Assembly (NCBI RefSeq): GCF_001678675.1
Contig: NZ_LZRN01000001.1
Location: 124,001-188,000, forward strand
Source: Gelidibacter algens
GTDB lineage: Bacteria; Bacteroidota; Bacteroidia; Flavobacteriales; Flavobacteriaceae
Direction of reading: 5' to 3'
DNA: 64,000 nt
Shown: positions 46,345-55,929 of the stretch, one piece after another
Position numbering within the stretch: position 1 is the stretch's first letter
How the letters are laid out: every line of letters starts with the position of its first letter
Notes under the pieces: generated by a model
The model's database searches: none
What the model saw: the letters and a program-made list of their open reading frames with translations, nothing else
What the model was told of the DNA's origin: nothing
Position numbers and translations under genes: made by a program

Positions 46345-47700
46345 TTAAATTTCTCGATTCACATCCCAAGCTTCCAAATAGTCTTTGACCGCTTTTACAA
46401 ATTGTCCACCAAGAGCACCATTGACGACGCGGTGGTCATAAGAATGGGATAAGAACATTCTATATCGGATTCCAATAAAGTCACCTTGAGGAGTCTCAAC
46501 AACCGCCGGTACTTTTCTGATAGCCCCCAAGGCCAAAATACCAACTTGTGGCTGATTGATAATTGGTGTGCCCATGATGCTTCCAAAAGTACCCACATTT
46601 GTAACGGTATAGGTTCCGCCTTGAATATCGTCTGGTTTCAATTGGTTTAAACGGGCTCTATTTGCCAAATCGTTAACACGTTTGGTCATCCCAATTAGGT
46701 TCAACTGGTCTGCATCTCTAATAACAGGCACAATAAGATTCCCGTCAGGAAGCGCAGCGGCCATACCTAAATTTATATGTTTCTTTTTTATGATTTTATC
46801 ATCTTGAAGCGAAATATTCAACATTGGGAACTCACGAAGTGCCTTCGCAACAGCTTCCATAAATATTGGAGTGAAGGTCAAACTTTCGCCTTCGCGTTTC
46901 GCAAAATCGTTTTTGACTTTATTACGCCAGTTCCAGATATTGGTCACATCAGCTTCAATAAAACTTTGTACGTGTGCCGATTTCTGTACAGACTCCACCA
47001 TATGATGCGCAATGAGTTTGCCCATTCTGGTCATCTCAATAATCTCATCCCCGTTATCAGCAACTACTGACGTGGTTTTCGATTTTTCAGATGATTTCTC
47101 TTGCGCTGCAGGCTGCTGTGTTTGTGCTGTTTCTTTTACCGAGTCGGTAGAACTTTGCGACGTTGTGGTTGCATCAGATTTTCTATTTTCAATGTGCTCC
47201 AAAATATCATTTTTGGTGACACGTCCTTCTTTTCCGGTTCCAGAAATAGTATCCAATTCAGATTGGGAGATGCCTTCTTGTTTGGCTATATTTTTAACCA
47301 AAGGTGAATAAAAACGATCTTCAGTAGAGGTTACAGGCGCTGCTACCGCAGTTTTGGCTGCCTCAACGGTTTGGCTAACTTCAGCAACTTCAGGAGCTTC
47401 ATTTACCGGCGCTTGCGCTGGTTCTTCTTTTGGAGCACTAGACGCATCGTCTGAACTGCCTTCCGTTTCAATAATAGCAATAGTTTGACCTACTTTTACA
47501 ACATCATCCACCTTAAAGAGAATCTCTGTCAACACCCCATCTACTTCACTTGGCACCTCGCTGTCCACTTTATCTGTTGCAATTTCCAATACTGCTTCAT
47601 CAGCTTCAATAGTGTCGCCCACATTTTTCAACCAAGAGGTAATGGTTGCTTCTGCTACACTCTCTCCCATTTTAGGAAGTTTCAATTCAAACTTTGCCAT
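46345..47700 (-). CDS. 2-oxo acid dehydrogenase E2 (dihydrolipoyl acyltransferase)
   Basis: 451 residues. Lipoyl domain with Lys44 in EIATDKVDSEVPSEV, an Ala/Pro-rich linker, a peripheral-subunit binding domain (YSPLVKNIAKQEGISQSELDTI), a second linker, and the catalytic CoA acyltransferase core ending SHSYDHRVVNGALGG, where the usual HRxxDG is HRVVNG. The single lipoyl domain and sequence style suit a branched-chain 2-oxo acid or 2-oxoglutarate complex; E1 and E3 genes are not in this window, so the substrate is not decided. Confidence 0.88.
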   Translation of the reverse strand: MAKFELKLPKMGESVAEATITSWLKNVGDTIEADEAVLEIATDKVDSEVPSEVDGVLTEILFKVDDVVKVGQTIAIIETEGSSDDASSAPKEEPAQAPVNEAPEVAEVSQTVEAAKTAVAAPVTSTEDRFYSPLVKNIAKQEGISQSELDTISGTGKEGRVTKNDILEHIENRKSDATTTSQSSTDSVKETAQTQQPAAQEKSSEKSKTTSVVADNGDEIIEMTRMGKLIAHHMVESVQKSAHVQSFIEADVTNIWNWRNKVKNDFAKREGESLTFTPIFMEAVAKALREFPMLNISLQDDKIIKKKHINLGMAAALPDGNLIVPVIRDADQLNLIGMTKRVNDLANRARLNQLKPDDIQGGTYTVTNVGTFGSIMGTPIINQPQVGILALGAIRKVPAVVETPQGDFIGIRYRMFLSHSYDHRVVNGALGGQFVKAVKDYLEAWDVNREI

Positions 47701-47737
47701 ATTACTATTCTAATGCTAAAATATTTATTTGCTCTTG

Positions 47738-47745
47738 CAAAATTA
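47738..47745 (-). promoter_or_regulatory. -7 box of the E2 gene
   Basis: TAATTTTG on the minus strand, 37 bp before the ATG. Confidence 0.45.
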
Positions 47746-47807
47746 GTTAAAAATGCCATACTTCATTACATAATCCTCTATAATTTCCGAATCCGTTGTG
47801 CATATGC

Positions 47808-48911
47808 TCACTGGAGTTTTGGCAGCACAATGACTTCTCCTTGTTGCTGTGAACTATCGCTACCAATGATAAACTGAGCATTTTTAGGTAAAATCCTAAA
47901 AGTTAAAAACTTCTTCTTATCTGAGGATATCATGTCATCAATAATCTGCTTGTAGCTCATGGTATTGCCATCAAAAATAACCTGAGAATTGACTGCCACG
48001 GTTTTTAAATTTTCTGCCATCTCAAATTTAAACGGAAACTTGATATTGACGTCCAGATGTTCAGATAATAGGATGCGACCACTTGTTTTTTTATCGACCT
48101 TTTTAGGTGTTTTTAAAACTAATCGAGACCCCCTTATGCCAAACCATACCATCATGTCAAAAGCCCAATTTGATTTGAAATGCTTATTATAAAAAATCTG
48201 CATGGCGCCATAAAAGCGTTTGGCATATGTTTTATCTTTTAAAGTGCTCTCTCCCTTATAATGTATAATGCTGGCTTCTCCAAAATAAAAATTCTGAAAT
48301 CCCGCCTTTAAAACTTTGTAGGAAAGATCGATATCTTCACCATACATAAAATAATCTTCATCAAAGCCTTTTACGTGTTGATAAACAGTTTTTTTCAGAA
48401 TCATAAAAGCGCCCACAAGAACGTCAACTTCACCAATATCAGATGGCGATACATGTTTAGCATAGTAACCGCTTGAAAAGCCCAACACTTTTTTAATTGA
48501 TATGATTGGTGTAGGAATATTTCGTTTGCTTTCAGGCAGAAATTGACCGCGTCCATCAATAAGTTGACAGCCTAAGATCCCCATTTTTGGAATCACCTCA
48601 GCAAATGCCAAAGTTTTTTTAAACGTATCTTCAGCAACAACCGTATCAGGATTTAGAAGGCAGATATATTCGCCATTTGCTTGGGTAACGCCAATGTTAT
48701 TCCCTTTGGAAAAGCCAAGATTCTGTTTGTTCTCAATGAGTGTAATCTCTGGAAAGAGCGTCTTTACCATTTGGCAACTGGCATCTGAAGAATGGTTATC
48801 AACAACAATAACTTCAGCATCCAAGTCTGCTATTGCGGCCTGGACACTCTTAATGCACAACTCTAAAAAGTAGCGCACATTATAGCTCAATATGACAACA
48901 GACAATTTCAA
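47808..48911 (-). CDS. Family 2 glycosyltransferase
   Basis: 367 residues. GT-A fold with KLSVVILSYNVRYFLEL, VIVVDNHSSDASC, NLGFSKGNNIGV and CLLNPDTVVA, the usual nucleotide-sugar motifs; then DEDYFMYGEDIDLSYKV with the acidic catalytic residues. This is the rhamnosyltransferase/WcaA-like branch that adds sugars to surface polysaccharide or lipid carriers. A C-terminal hydrophobic segment (WAFDMMVWFGIRGSRLVL) may touch the membrane. 7 bp after recR on the same strand. Confidence 0.87.
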   Translation of the reverse strand: MKLSVVILSYNVRYFLELCIKSVQAAIADLDAEVIVVDNHSSDASCQMVKTLFPEITLIENKQNLGFSKGNNIGVTQANGEYICLLNPDTVVAEDTFKKTLAFAEVIPKMGILGCQLIDGRGQFLPESKRNIPTPIISIKKVLGFSSGYYAKHVSPSDIGEVDVLVGAFMILKKTVYQHVKGFDEDYFMYGEDIDLSYKVLKAGFQNFYFGEASIIHYKGESTLKDKTYAKRFYGAMQIFYNKHFKSNWAFDMMVWFGIRGSRLVLKTPKKVDKKTSGRILLSEHLDVNIKFPFKFEMAENLKTVAVNSQVIFDGNTMSYKQIIDDMISSDKKKFLTFRILPKNAQFIIGSDSSQQQGEVIVLPKLQ

Positions 48912-48918
48912 ATAAACA

Positions 48919-49536
48919 TCAAGATTTTAAGGACGCTTCAAAAGGGATTCTGTTTAAAATGCTCCTTCCTAGGGTCACCTCATCTGTATATTCCAGCTCA
49001 TTACCTACGGAGATGCCTCTAGCAATAGTAGAGGTAACAATATCACAATCTTGGATTTGCTTGAAAATATAAAAGTTGGTCGTATCGCCCTCCATTGTAG
49101 AACTCAAGGCGAAAATCAGTTCTTTTACATGGCCTTCTTTCACTTTAGTGACTAAGGTTGAAATGTTGAGATCGTTTGGCCCAATGCCATCCATCGGGGA
49201 AATTTTTCCGCCCAAAACATGGTATAGACCTTTAAAGGAACTCGTATTCTCAATGGCCATGACATCTCTAATATCTTCCACTACACAAATGATTTCATCT
49301 GTTCTGCGTGGGTTTGCACATATCTCGCAAAGCTGAGTATCACTGATATTGTGGCAACTTTTACAAAATTTAATATCATTTCTCATATGCTGTAATGCCG
49401 AAGCCAAATGTAAGGTTTGCTCATTGGGCTGCCTTAGTAAATGCAACACCAAACGCAATGCCGTCCGTTTCCCTATCCCTGGGAGTTGTGACATTTCATA
49501 TACCGCTTTTTCGAGTAGTTTTGAAGAAAATTCCAT
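48919..49536 (-). CDS. recR: Recombination mediator protein RecR
   Basis: 205 residues. Helix-hairpin-helix ([20 protein letters not shown]), four-Cys zinc finger ([17 protein letters not shown]), and a Toprim domain ([31 protein letters not shown]). It loads RecA on gapped DNA with RecO/RecF. Standard length. The start codon region is followed on the + side by the promoter of this gene. Confidence 0.95.
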   Translation of the reverse strand: MEFSSKLLEKAVYEMSQLPGIGKRTALRLVLHLLRQPNEQTLHLASALQHMRNDIKFCKSCHNISDTQLCEICANPRRTDEIICVVEDIRDVMAIENTSSFKGLYHVLGGKISPMDGIGPNDLNISTLVTKVKEGHVKELIFALSSTMEGDTTNFYIFKQIQDCDIVTSTIARGISVGNELEYTDEVTLGRSILNRIPFEASLKS

Positions 49537-49541
49537 GGGTT

Positions 49542-49549
49542 CAAAATTA
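49542..49549 (-). promoter_or_regulatory. recR: -7 box of recR
   Basis: TAATTTTG on the minus strand only 5 bp before the recR ATG, suggesting a very short or leaderless transcript. Confidence 0.4.
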
Positions 49550-49658
49550 CAATTTTAGTGCACATTTATAGTGTTTTGCGAAATTCTTATTTTATACTGA
49601 AAGGTGAAATTTGGAATTTGCATATTTTAATAAGTTATTTGCGCCTTATTTTAAATGC

Positions 49659-51101
49659 ATGAATTCTATAACAATTATCCTGCTTATCCTATCCTATTTT
49701 GGAGTTCTTGTTTTAATATCTTATCTCACAGGAAATAAGTCAGACAATAATACCTTTTTTAAAGCGAACAAACAAGCCCCGTGGTATGTGGTTGCCTTTG
49801 GCATGATTGGCGCATCGCTATCTGGCGTGACTTTTATTTCGGTTCCAGGTTGGGTTGAAGCCTCGCAATTTAGCTATATGCAAGTAGTTTTAGGATATAT
49901 TGTAGGCTATCTCGTGATTGGGACGGTGCTTCTTCCACTCTATTACAAACTCAATTTAACGTCTATTTACACCTATCTTGATGAACGTTTTGGAAACGCA
50001 TCCTATAAAACTGGTGCTTCCTTTTTCTTGATCTCAAGGGTTGTTGGATCTAGTTTCAGACTGTTTTTGGTGGCGAATGTATTGCAAGTGATCCTGTTTG
50101 ATGAGTTGGGCATTAGTTTTTGGCAAACTGTAACTATTACCGTGTTTTTAATTTGGTTATACACTTTTAAATCTGGGATTAAAACCATTGTGTGGACCGA
50201 TACTTTACAGACCTTATTTATGCTGATTGCCATTGGAGTGGCCATTTATTCTGTAAGTAGCGACTTAGGCATCAGTGGCGGCAACCTTTTAGGATATGTA
50301 TTGGACAGCGACATGTCTAAAACCTTCTTTTTTGACGATTTCAAATCTGGTGACTATTTCTGGAACCAGTTCATCTCCGGAGCTTTTATTGCCATTGTTA
50401 TGACAGGATTGGACCAAGACATGATGCAAAAAAACCTCACCTGTAAAAGTTTAAAAGATGCCCAAAAGAATATGTTCTGGTTTACCATTGTTCTAACCAT
50501 TGTGAATTTTGTCATTTTAAGCTTAGGATTACTTCTAACCGTCTACGCGCAACAAAACGGGATTGACGCCCAGAAAGATGACCTTTTCCCGATTCTGGCA
50601 AAAGAGCATTTGGGTATTGGCGTCTTCGTATTTTTCCTTATCGGATTAATTGCTGCAGCGTTTAGTAGCGCTGATAGTACACTGACTGCCTTGACCACTT
50701 CTTTTAGTATAGATATTTTGGATATTGAAAAAAAGTACGATGTTGCCAAGCAAATCGCTATCAGAAAGCGCATTCACATTATGATTTCTTTCGTTTTGAT
50801 CTTAGTGATCATCGCTTTCAAATATGTCATTAAGGATGAAAGTGTCATTGCCCAGCTCTTTATTTTTGCAGGATACACCTACGGTCCCTTGCTTGGTTTA
50901 TACACATTTGGCATGTTTACCAAATGGGAGATAAAGGACAAATTAGTACCAATTATAGCAATCTTATCTCCAGTTCTATCTTATGTCATCAGCGTCAACA
51001 GCTTGAAATGGATAGGCTTTGAATTTGGATTTTTTATTCTAATCTTAAACGGCCTATTGACATTTACAGGACTAATATTGATTCGTACCAAGCATCACTA
51101 G
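49659..51101 (+). CDS. Sodium:solute symporter family protein
   Basis: 480 residues from ATG 49659 (MNSITIILLILSYFGVLVL), preferred over an earlier alternative start since it begins the first membrane helix. About 13 hydrophobic helices. The SSS fold appears in GMIGASLSGVTFISVPGWV (sodium-site helix), TVFLIWLYTFKSGIKTIVWTD and DQDMMQKNLTCK, then SSADSTLTALTTSFSID. The substrate (sugar, sialic acid or amino acid) is not decided by sequence. Its end overlaps the convergent CoA-binding gene by 30 bp. Confidence 0.88.
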   Translation: MNSITIILLILSYFGVLVLISYLTGNKSDNNTFFKANKQAPWYVVAFGMIGASLSGVTFISVPGWVEASQFSYMQVVLGYIVGYLVIGTVLLPLYYKLNLTSIYTYLDERFGNASYKTGASFFLISRVVGSSFRLFLVANVLQVILFDELGISFWQTVTITVFLIWLYTFKSGIKTIVWTDTLQTLFMLIAIGVAIYSVSSDLGISGGNLLGYVLDSDMSKTFFFDDFKSGDYFWNQFISGAFIAIVMTGLDQDMMQKNLTCKSLKDAQKNMFWFTIVLTIVNFVILSLGLLLTVYAQQNGIDAQKDDLFPILAKEHLGIGVFVFFLIGLIAAAFSSADSTLTALTTSFSIDILDIEKKYDVAKQIAIRKRIHIMISFVLILVIIAFKYVIKDESVIAQLFIFAGYTYGPLLGLYTFGMFTKWEIKDKLVPIIAILSPVLSYVISVNSLKWIGFEFGFFILILNGLLTFTGLILIRTKHH

Positions 51102-51443
51102 GGTACATGACATTTCAAATTCAATATGTTTCTCTTTCAACAACTTAAAGAATTGAGGATTTTCTGTCCCAGGATTAAAAATCACACGATTAGGTTTTAA
51201 ACCTATCAGATATTCATAAAATGGCTCCTGTCTTCCGGCATTCATATATAAGGTGACGGTATCAATGCCGGTATAGGGCAGCAATTCTGTATCAATCTCA
51301 ACGCCCGCAACCACACCTTTCCTTAATCCAAAAGCTAGTACCTGATGACCATGAGCTACCAGTTTGTACATGGCTAAATTGGAATATCGGCTCGGATTTA
51401 AAGAAGCACCAAATACCAAGGTTTTTTTATTTTTCTTCATCAT
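51072..51443 (-). CDS. CoA-binding domain protein (YccU-like)
   Basis: 123 residues of Rossmann-like CoA-binding fold: KTLVFGASLNPSRYSNLAM, VLAFGLRKGVVAGVEID, TLYMNAGRQEPFYEYL, then VIFNPGTENPQFF. Single-domain proteins of this type bind CoA-like ligands; no reaction is established. The 3' end overlaps the sodium symporter gene on the opposite strand. Confidence 0.85.
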   Translation of the reverse strand: MMKKNKKTLVFGASLNPSRYSNLAMYKLVAHGHQVLAFGLRKGVVAGVEIDTELLPYTGIDTVTLYMNAGRQEPFYEYLIGLKPNRVIFNPGTENPQFFKLLKEKHIEFEMSCTLVMLGTNQY

Positions 51444-51491
51444 ATCAAATGTTAAAATTTGTTAAGAAATGCTAAATAGAGTAACAGCTTA

Positions 51492-51499
51492 CAAATGTA
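51492..51499 (-). promoter_or_regulatory. -7 box of the CoA-binding protein gene
   Basis: TACATTTG on the minus strand, 48 bp before the start; fits TAnnTTTG. Confidence 0.4.
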
Positions 51500-51561
51500 C
51501 TCGTCTGTAAAAGTAACAATCAATTCAAAATTCATCAATCAAATCAAAAAATTAATTACAA

Positions 51562-54021
51562 ATGAAATCAATCTTGCTTTTATGCATTTTAATGTGTTCT
51601 ACATTGTATGCACAACCATCGGCTACCCACGAATTGAAAGAAGGTTCTATTTCCGGAACCATCATAGATGCAAATCTTAATGAACCCTTACCTTACGTTA
51701 CCATTGTTATTAAAAACAGTAGCAATGAAACTATTACTGGCGCCATCACACAAGACGATGGAACTTTCAAAATTGCCAAACTACCTGAAGGTAAACTTAC
51801 AGCAACCATTCAGTATATTGGTTACAAAACTGTTGCACAACCTTTTCAAATTGGCGAAGACACCTACAATGTAGACTTAGGCAACATCCTTTTAGAAGAA
51901 GATATTGCAAGTTTAGACGAAGTGACGGTTGTGGCAGAAGTCTCAACCATTCAACAAAAAGTGGACAGAAAGGTAATTACAGTCGGAAAAGATCTGACTA
52001 CGGCTGGTGCCACAGCTTCTGACATTATGAACAATATTCCCTCTGTGAGTATTGATCAGCAAACAGGCAATTTGAGCTTACGCGGTAACGAAAATGTACG
52101 CGTTATGGTGGATGGCAAATTATCCAATGTTCCTGTGGACCAATTGCTCAAACAAATTCCATCAACGTCTATCAAACAAATTGAACTGATCACAAATCCT
52201 TCTGCAAAATATAATCCGGAAGGTATGAGCGGCATCATCAATATCATTCTTCACAAAAACACCAATATTGGTTTTAACGGAAATCTTAATGTGGGATTGA
52301 CCAAGGAAATTAATGCGAGATTTAACAGTTCTATCGATTTAAATTACAGAAACGGAAAATTCAATCTGTATGGAAATTATGGGAACAACATTGGCAACAG
52401 CACCAATTATGGTACTATTGAAAGACCTGACGATAACTCACAACAGATTTTCAATTTTTTCAACAATAATAAATCACATCTTTATAAGTTTGGAATTGAT
52501 TTTTATGCAGATGACAACAATACCATTTCTGTATTTACAAACCAAAATACCTATGACGGCACAGGCATAGGCACTACGAGTATTTTAGCTCCCAACACAG
52601 CAGATAGAGGACAAGTATTTAACACTGTTTCAGATAATATTTCATCGCAATACAATGTAGTCTATAAACACAATTTTAAAAAGGAAGGAGAAAAAATCGA
52701 TCTCGAAGTTGATTACAATGCCTTTGATCAAGGTGAAATCTCAGGTTTTAATTCCTTTAATATTCCATTCCCTCCAAATTATATAGATTTTGTAAATACC
52801 AAGCGCGACCAAACCACTATCAATATAGATTATGTCAATCCGTTGAGTGAAAAGGCAAAATTAGAAGTAGGCCTTGAAGCACGCCTGTTCAATACAGATG
52901 TCAATTATGATTCTACAGGACAATCTTTTGATGCAACAGGACTTATTGTCGATACGCCAAGTACAGACTTTAATTATCAAAGAGATATTTACTCAGCTTA
53001 TGCAACATATGGCAAAACTTTTGAAAAATGGAGTTATCAAGTTGGTGCACGAGCAGAAGCTGTTACAGATGATGCCAAAGCCATCAGTATTTCAGAAAGT
53101 TCAAGTGAGACGACACCGTTTAAAAATGAATATTTTCAAGTATATCCTTCTGCATTTTTGACCTATACACCAAATGAAAAAAATTCTTATCAGGCAAGTG
53201 TGAGCCGTCGTGTAGACAGACCAGGTTTGCAACAAGTCAACCCAATTAGAGAATGGAGTACACCGCTAATTTCGTCGTTCGGGAATACAGAATTACAGCC
53301 TCAGTTTACCAATTCAGTTGAAGTGAACTATACCAGAAAACTAGAAAAAGGGTCCATCACAGGAGGTGTTTTCTATAGAATGATTGAAGACGAAATTAAC
53401 CAAGCCGTTTTTATTGACCGATTGGATTTGAACAAAGTAATCCTCACCTATGACAATTTTGACAATACATCGGCGTATGGTATTGAACTGTCAAGTAATT
53501 ATAAGCCTACCAAATGGTGGAATTTTAATGCCAGTGCTGATCTTTTTGCACAAACCCAAAAAGGTATTTCTGAAGTTTTAAATACACCGTTGGGGCAAGA
53601 ACCAACCATAAATGATATTGCACTCACTGAAATTAAGGTAAACAATGTCGCGTACAACTTTAGAATGAACAATACATTTAAAGCCACCAAAAATTTAACC
53701 CTTTCTGTTTTTGGGATGTATAGATCAGAACAAGAAGGTTTGCAGTTTACCAACAAGCCCATGTATTTTGTAAATACAGGTTTAAGGTATTCATTTTTGG
53801 ATGATGCTGCTACGTTTAGTTTTAACTACAATGATATCTTTAATACCATGAAGGCAAGATTTGAGAGCAATAGACCTTATCCACAAATTGGGCAGTTCAA
53901 TTGGGAAAGCAACACTTGGAGCATTGGTCTTTCCTATCGTTTTGGAGGAGGAAAATATAGTGCATTACAAAGAAAAAATAGAGACGACAATGAAAAATCA
54001 GGAAGCGGCGGATTTATGTAA
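51562..54021 (+). CDS. TonB-dependent receptor-like outer membrane beta-barrel protein
   Basis: 819 residues with a Sec signal (LLLCILMCSTLYAQ). Order: carboxypeptidase-regulatory-like beta-sandwich (about 28-110, GSISGTIIDANLNEPLPYVT), plug domain (about 130-225, NLSLRGNENVRVMVDGKLSN), then a 22-strand-type barrel (OMP_b-brl_3 family) ending in SIGLSYRFGGGKYSAL. It should import or export a ligand across the outer membrane with TonB energy. No SusD partner or enzyme gene is adjacent, so the ligand is unknown. Confidence 0.88.
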   Translation: MKSILLLCILMCSTLYAQPSATHELKEGSISGTIIDANLNEPLPYVTIVIKNSSNETITGAITQDDGTFKIAKLPEGKLTATIQYIGYKTVAQPFQIGEDTYNVDLGNILLEEDIASLDEVTVVAEVSTIQQKVDRKVITVGKDLTTAGATASDIMNNIPSVSIDQQTGNLSLRGNENVRVMVDGKLSNVPVDQLLKQIPSTSIKQIELITNPSAKYNPEGMSGIINIILHKNTNIGFNGNLNVGLTKEINARFNSSIDLNYRNGKFNLYGNYGNNIGNSTNYGTIERPDDNSQQIFNFFNNNKSHLYKFGIDFYADDNNTISVFTNQNTYDGTGIGTTSILAPNTADRGQVFNTVSDNISSQYNVVYKHNFKKEGEKIDLEVDYNAFDQGEISGFNSFNIPFPPNYIDFVNTKRDQTTINIDYVNPLSEKAKLEVGLEARLFNTDVNYDSTGQSFDATGLIVDTPSTDFNYQRDIYSAYATYGKTFEKWSYQVGARAEAVTDDAKAISISESSSETTPFKNEYFQVYPSAFLTYTPNEKNSYQASVSRRVDRPGLQQVNPIREWSTPLISSFGNTELQPQFTNSVEVNYTRKLEKGSITGGVFYRMIEDEINQAVFIDRLDLNKVILTYDNFDNTSAYGIELSSNYKPTKWWNFNASADLFAQTQKGISEVLNTPLGQEPTINDIALTEIKVNNVAYNFRMNNTFKATKNLTLSVFGMYRSEQEGLQFTNKPMYFVNTGLRYSFLDDAATFSFNYNDIFNTMKARFESNRPYPQIGQFNWESNTWSIGLSYRFGGGKYSALQRKNRDDNEKSGSGGFM

Positions 54022-54076
54022 AATAACGACCTACATAATAGTTGATGGTTAATGTTAGGTAAGGTTGTTAATTGAG

Positions 54077-54108
54077 AAAGCCCAAAACAATTTAAATTTT
54101 GGGCTTTT
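54077..54108 (+). terminator. Terminator of the TonB-dependent receptor gene
   Basis: AAAGCCCAAAA pairs with TTTTGGGCTTT, with a T-run, 55 bp past the receptor stop. Confidence 0.85.
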
Positions 54109-54147
54109 GTTGAGTTAAAATTTTGTAAAAATATCGTAATTCACAGC

Positions 54148-54155
54148 TAAATTTG
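54148..54155 (+). promoter_or_regulatory. -7 box of candidate small RNA 1
   Basis: TAAATTTG with TTTTG at 54121-54125 at about the canonical distance. No coding frame follows before the terminator at 54267. Confidence 0.4.
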
Positions 54156-54161
54156 CAATTA

Positions 54162-54294
54162 AATTACGATTTTTGAGCACCTAACAAGCTATAGTCCTTT
54201 TTTTAAATTGATTTGAATTAGCCTTCTGATATTTGGAAAAGGTTATAAATAACTTAGGTTCATGTCAAATCCGGAGTTTTTACTTCGGATTTTT
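54162..54294 (+). ncRNA. Candidate small RNA 1
   Basis: About 130 nt from just after the TAAATTTG box to a terminator hairpin (AAATCCGGAGT with ACTTCGGATTT, then T-rich). It holds a further stem TCGTAATT/AATTACGA around the start. No open frame. Inferred only from signals. Confidence 0.35.
54267..54294 (+). terminator. Intrinsic terminator, no upstream gene
   Basis: 11-bp stem with one mismatch-type pair, 4-nt loop and a T-rich tail. Confidence 0.7.
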
Positions 54295-54394
54295 CTTTTC
54301 TTGTTATATGATATTTTATGTAGGTTTTAATCTCAGAATTCCATTTGGAGAAACCCACGGTTTTAAATCATCTCCCATTTCCATCGTAATACGT

Positions 54395-54402
54395 TAAATT
54401 TG
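54395..54402 (+). promoter_or_regulatory. -7 box of candidate small RNA 2
   Basis: TAAATTTG preceded by ATCGTAAT, as in the first unit, suggesting related promoters. Confidence 0.35.
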
Positions 54403-54408
54403 AAAGAT

Positions 54409-54585
54409 TATGCTTTCAAAAGCCAGGACAATATGTTAATTGATTGTTAAATTTTAATTATAACAAAATAAAACACAAGATTTTACGTCTAACATAACGT
54501 GATTATTCTAATAAATTAATCACAGTGTTAGTTAATGTTGGTTAATAGTAGAAAGCCCGAAACAGATTTATGTTTCGGGTTTTTT
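54409..54585 (+). ncRNA. Candidate small RNA 2
   Basis: About 175 nt from the second TAAATTTG box to the terminator at 54552-54585. AT-rich, no open frame. Inferred only from signals. Confidence 0.35.
54552..54585 (+). terminator. Intrinsic terminator
   Basis: AAAGCCCGAAAC pairs with GTTTCGGGTTTTT around 8 nt, T-tail on the plus side. Confidence 0.8.
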
Positions 54586-54586
54586 A

Positions 54587-54607
54587 ATTCCTGCTTAGGC
54601 AGGAATC
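54587..54607. repeat. ATTCCTGC palindrome, copy 2
   Basis: AATTCCTGCTTAGGCAGGAAT, close to the copy at 45381. Confidence 0.5.
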
Positions 54608-54741
54608 CTATAAGTTCACTGAAGTTAATCCTTATCATTCATAAAAAGTGTTGACATATCAGCGCAATTACATCAGCTTAAACAATACGCTCTAGGGCAG
54701 TTATTTTTCTTTATATGATTTCTGCCTTCATAAAAATTGGA

Positions 54742-55752
54742 TTACCATTTAATAATCACACTCCCCCAAGTAAAGCCACTACCAAAAGCGGCCAATACCA
54801 CCACATCTCCTTCTTTTACTTTACCTTTTTCCCAAGCTTCTGTAAGGGCAATAGGAATAGATGCCGCCGTCGTATTGCCATATTTTTGGATATTGTTGAA
54901 GACTTGATCATCATCCAAACCAAATTTCTTTTGTATAAATTGCGAGATTCTTAAATTGGCTTGGTGCGGAATGAGCATGTCAATGTCTTCTTTTTGAAGA
55001 TTGTTTTTCATCAACCCTTCCATAATCACTTCACTAAATCTGACCACAGCATTTTTGAAAACAAACTGCCCATTCATATGTGGAAAATAGCTTTCGTCAT
55101 TTGGATCATTATCTTTAAGAATATCGTTGACCCAGCGTTTTCCCATTCCTGGGGCTACCAATACCAATTCCTCGGCATGTTCTCCCTGTGAATGTAAGTG
55201 GGTGGACAAGATACCTTTTGAATTGTCTTCTTCTCTCGTTAAAATTGCAGCTCCTGCCCCATCGCCAAAAATAACTGTAACCCCACGACCTCGTGTGGTT
55301 TTATCCAATCCATGGGAATGGAGTTCGCTACCAATGACCAAAACCGTTTTATACATTCCGGTTTTTATATATTGATCAGCAACCGATATGGCATAGATAA
55401 AGCCCGAACACTGATTCCGAACGTCCAATGCGCCAACGGTTTTTATATCTAAAGCATGCTGTACCTGCACACCCGGACCAGGAAAATACATATCAGGACT
55501 TAAGGTGGCGAACACAATAAAATCGATATCGTCCTTATCAATTCCGGCACGTTCAATGGCCACCTTGGCGGCTTTTACACCCATTGCAGATGTTGTGTCT
55601 CCAGAACCTTCAATTGCCCATCGGCGCTCCTTTATTCCCGTGCGCTCTTGAATCCATGCGTCATTGGTATCCATCATCTGAGACAGATCCTCGTTAGTCA
55701 CTACATTATCAGGCACATAATGTCCTAAACCAATTATTTTGGAATTATACAT
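54742..55752 (-). CDS. 3-oxoacyl-ACP synthase III family protein (FabH-like)
   Basis: 336 residues. The catalytic triad is Cys115 (ALDVRNQCSGFIYA), His263 (LIPHQANLRI) and Asn293 (KYGNTTAASIP), with the C-terminal GSGFTWGSVIIKW. It condenses an acyl-CoA with malonyl-ACP to start fatty acid synthesis. Bacteroidota often carry more than one FabH; no other fab gene flanks this one, so it may be the secondary copy. Start ATG shows MYNSKIIGLGHYVP, as usual. Confidence 0.88.
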   Translation of the reverse strand: MYNSKIIGLGHYVPDNVVTNEDLSQMMDTNDAWIQERTGIKERRWAIEGSGDTTSAMGVKAAKVAIERAGIDKDDIDFIVFATLSPDMYFPGPGVQVQHALDIKTVGALDVRNQCSGFIYAISVADQYIKTGMYKTVLVIGSELHSHGLDKTTRGRGVTVIFGDGAGAAILTREEDNSKGILSTHLHSQGEHAEELVLVAPGMGKRWVNDILKDNDPNDESYFPHMNGQFVFKNAVVRFSEVIMEGLMKNNLQKEDIDMLIPHQANLRISQFIQKKFGLDDDQVFNNIQKYGNTTAASIPIALTEAWEKGKVKEGDVVVLAAFGSGFTWGSVIIKW

Positions 55753-55929
55753 AAGTCAATTTGTTAAGTATTAAAAAGTATCGCAATTTAAACAATATTC
55801 ATAGTATCCGTAAAATTACCTGTTTTAAATGCGTATTTCTGAAAATTACCCCGCTTTTTAACATTATTATAATGATGCGCTACGCCAGTTTTAATTATTT
55901 TTAGGACTTTAACTAAAAAACCCTTCATA

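Larger units (their letters stand above)
54022..54741. other. 720-bp gene-poor region with three terminators
   Basis: No protein gene. It contains three plus-strand intrinsic terminators and two TAAATTTG boxes, entered separately, consistent with two short non-coding transcripts between the receptor and fabH-like genes, plus one palindrome copy at 54587. Confidence 0.55.
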
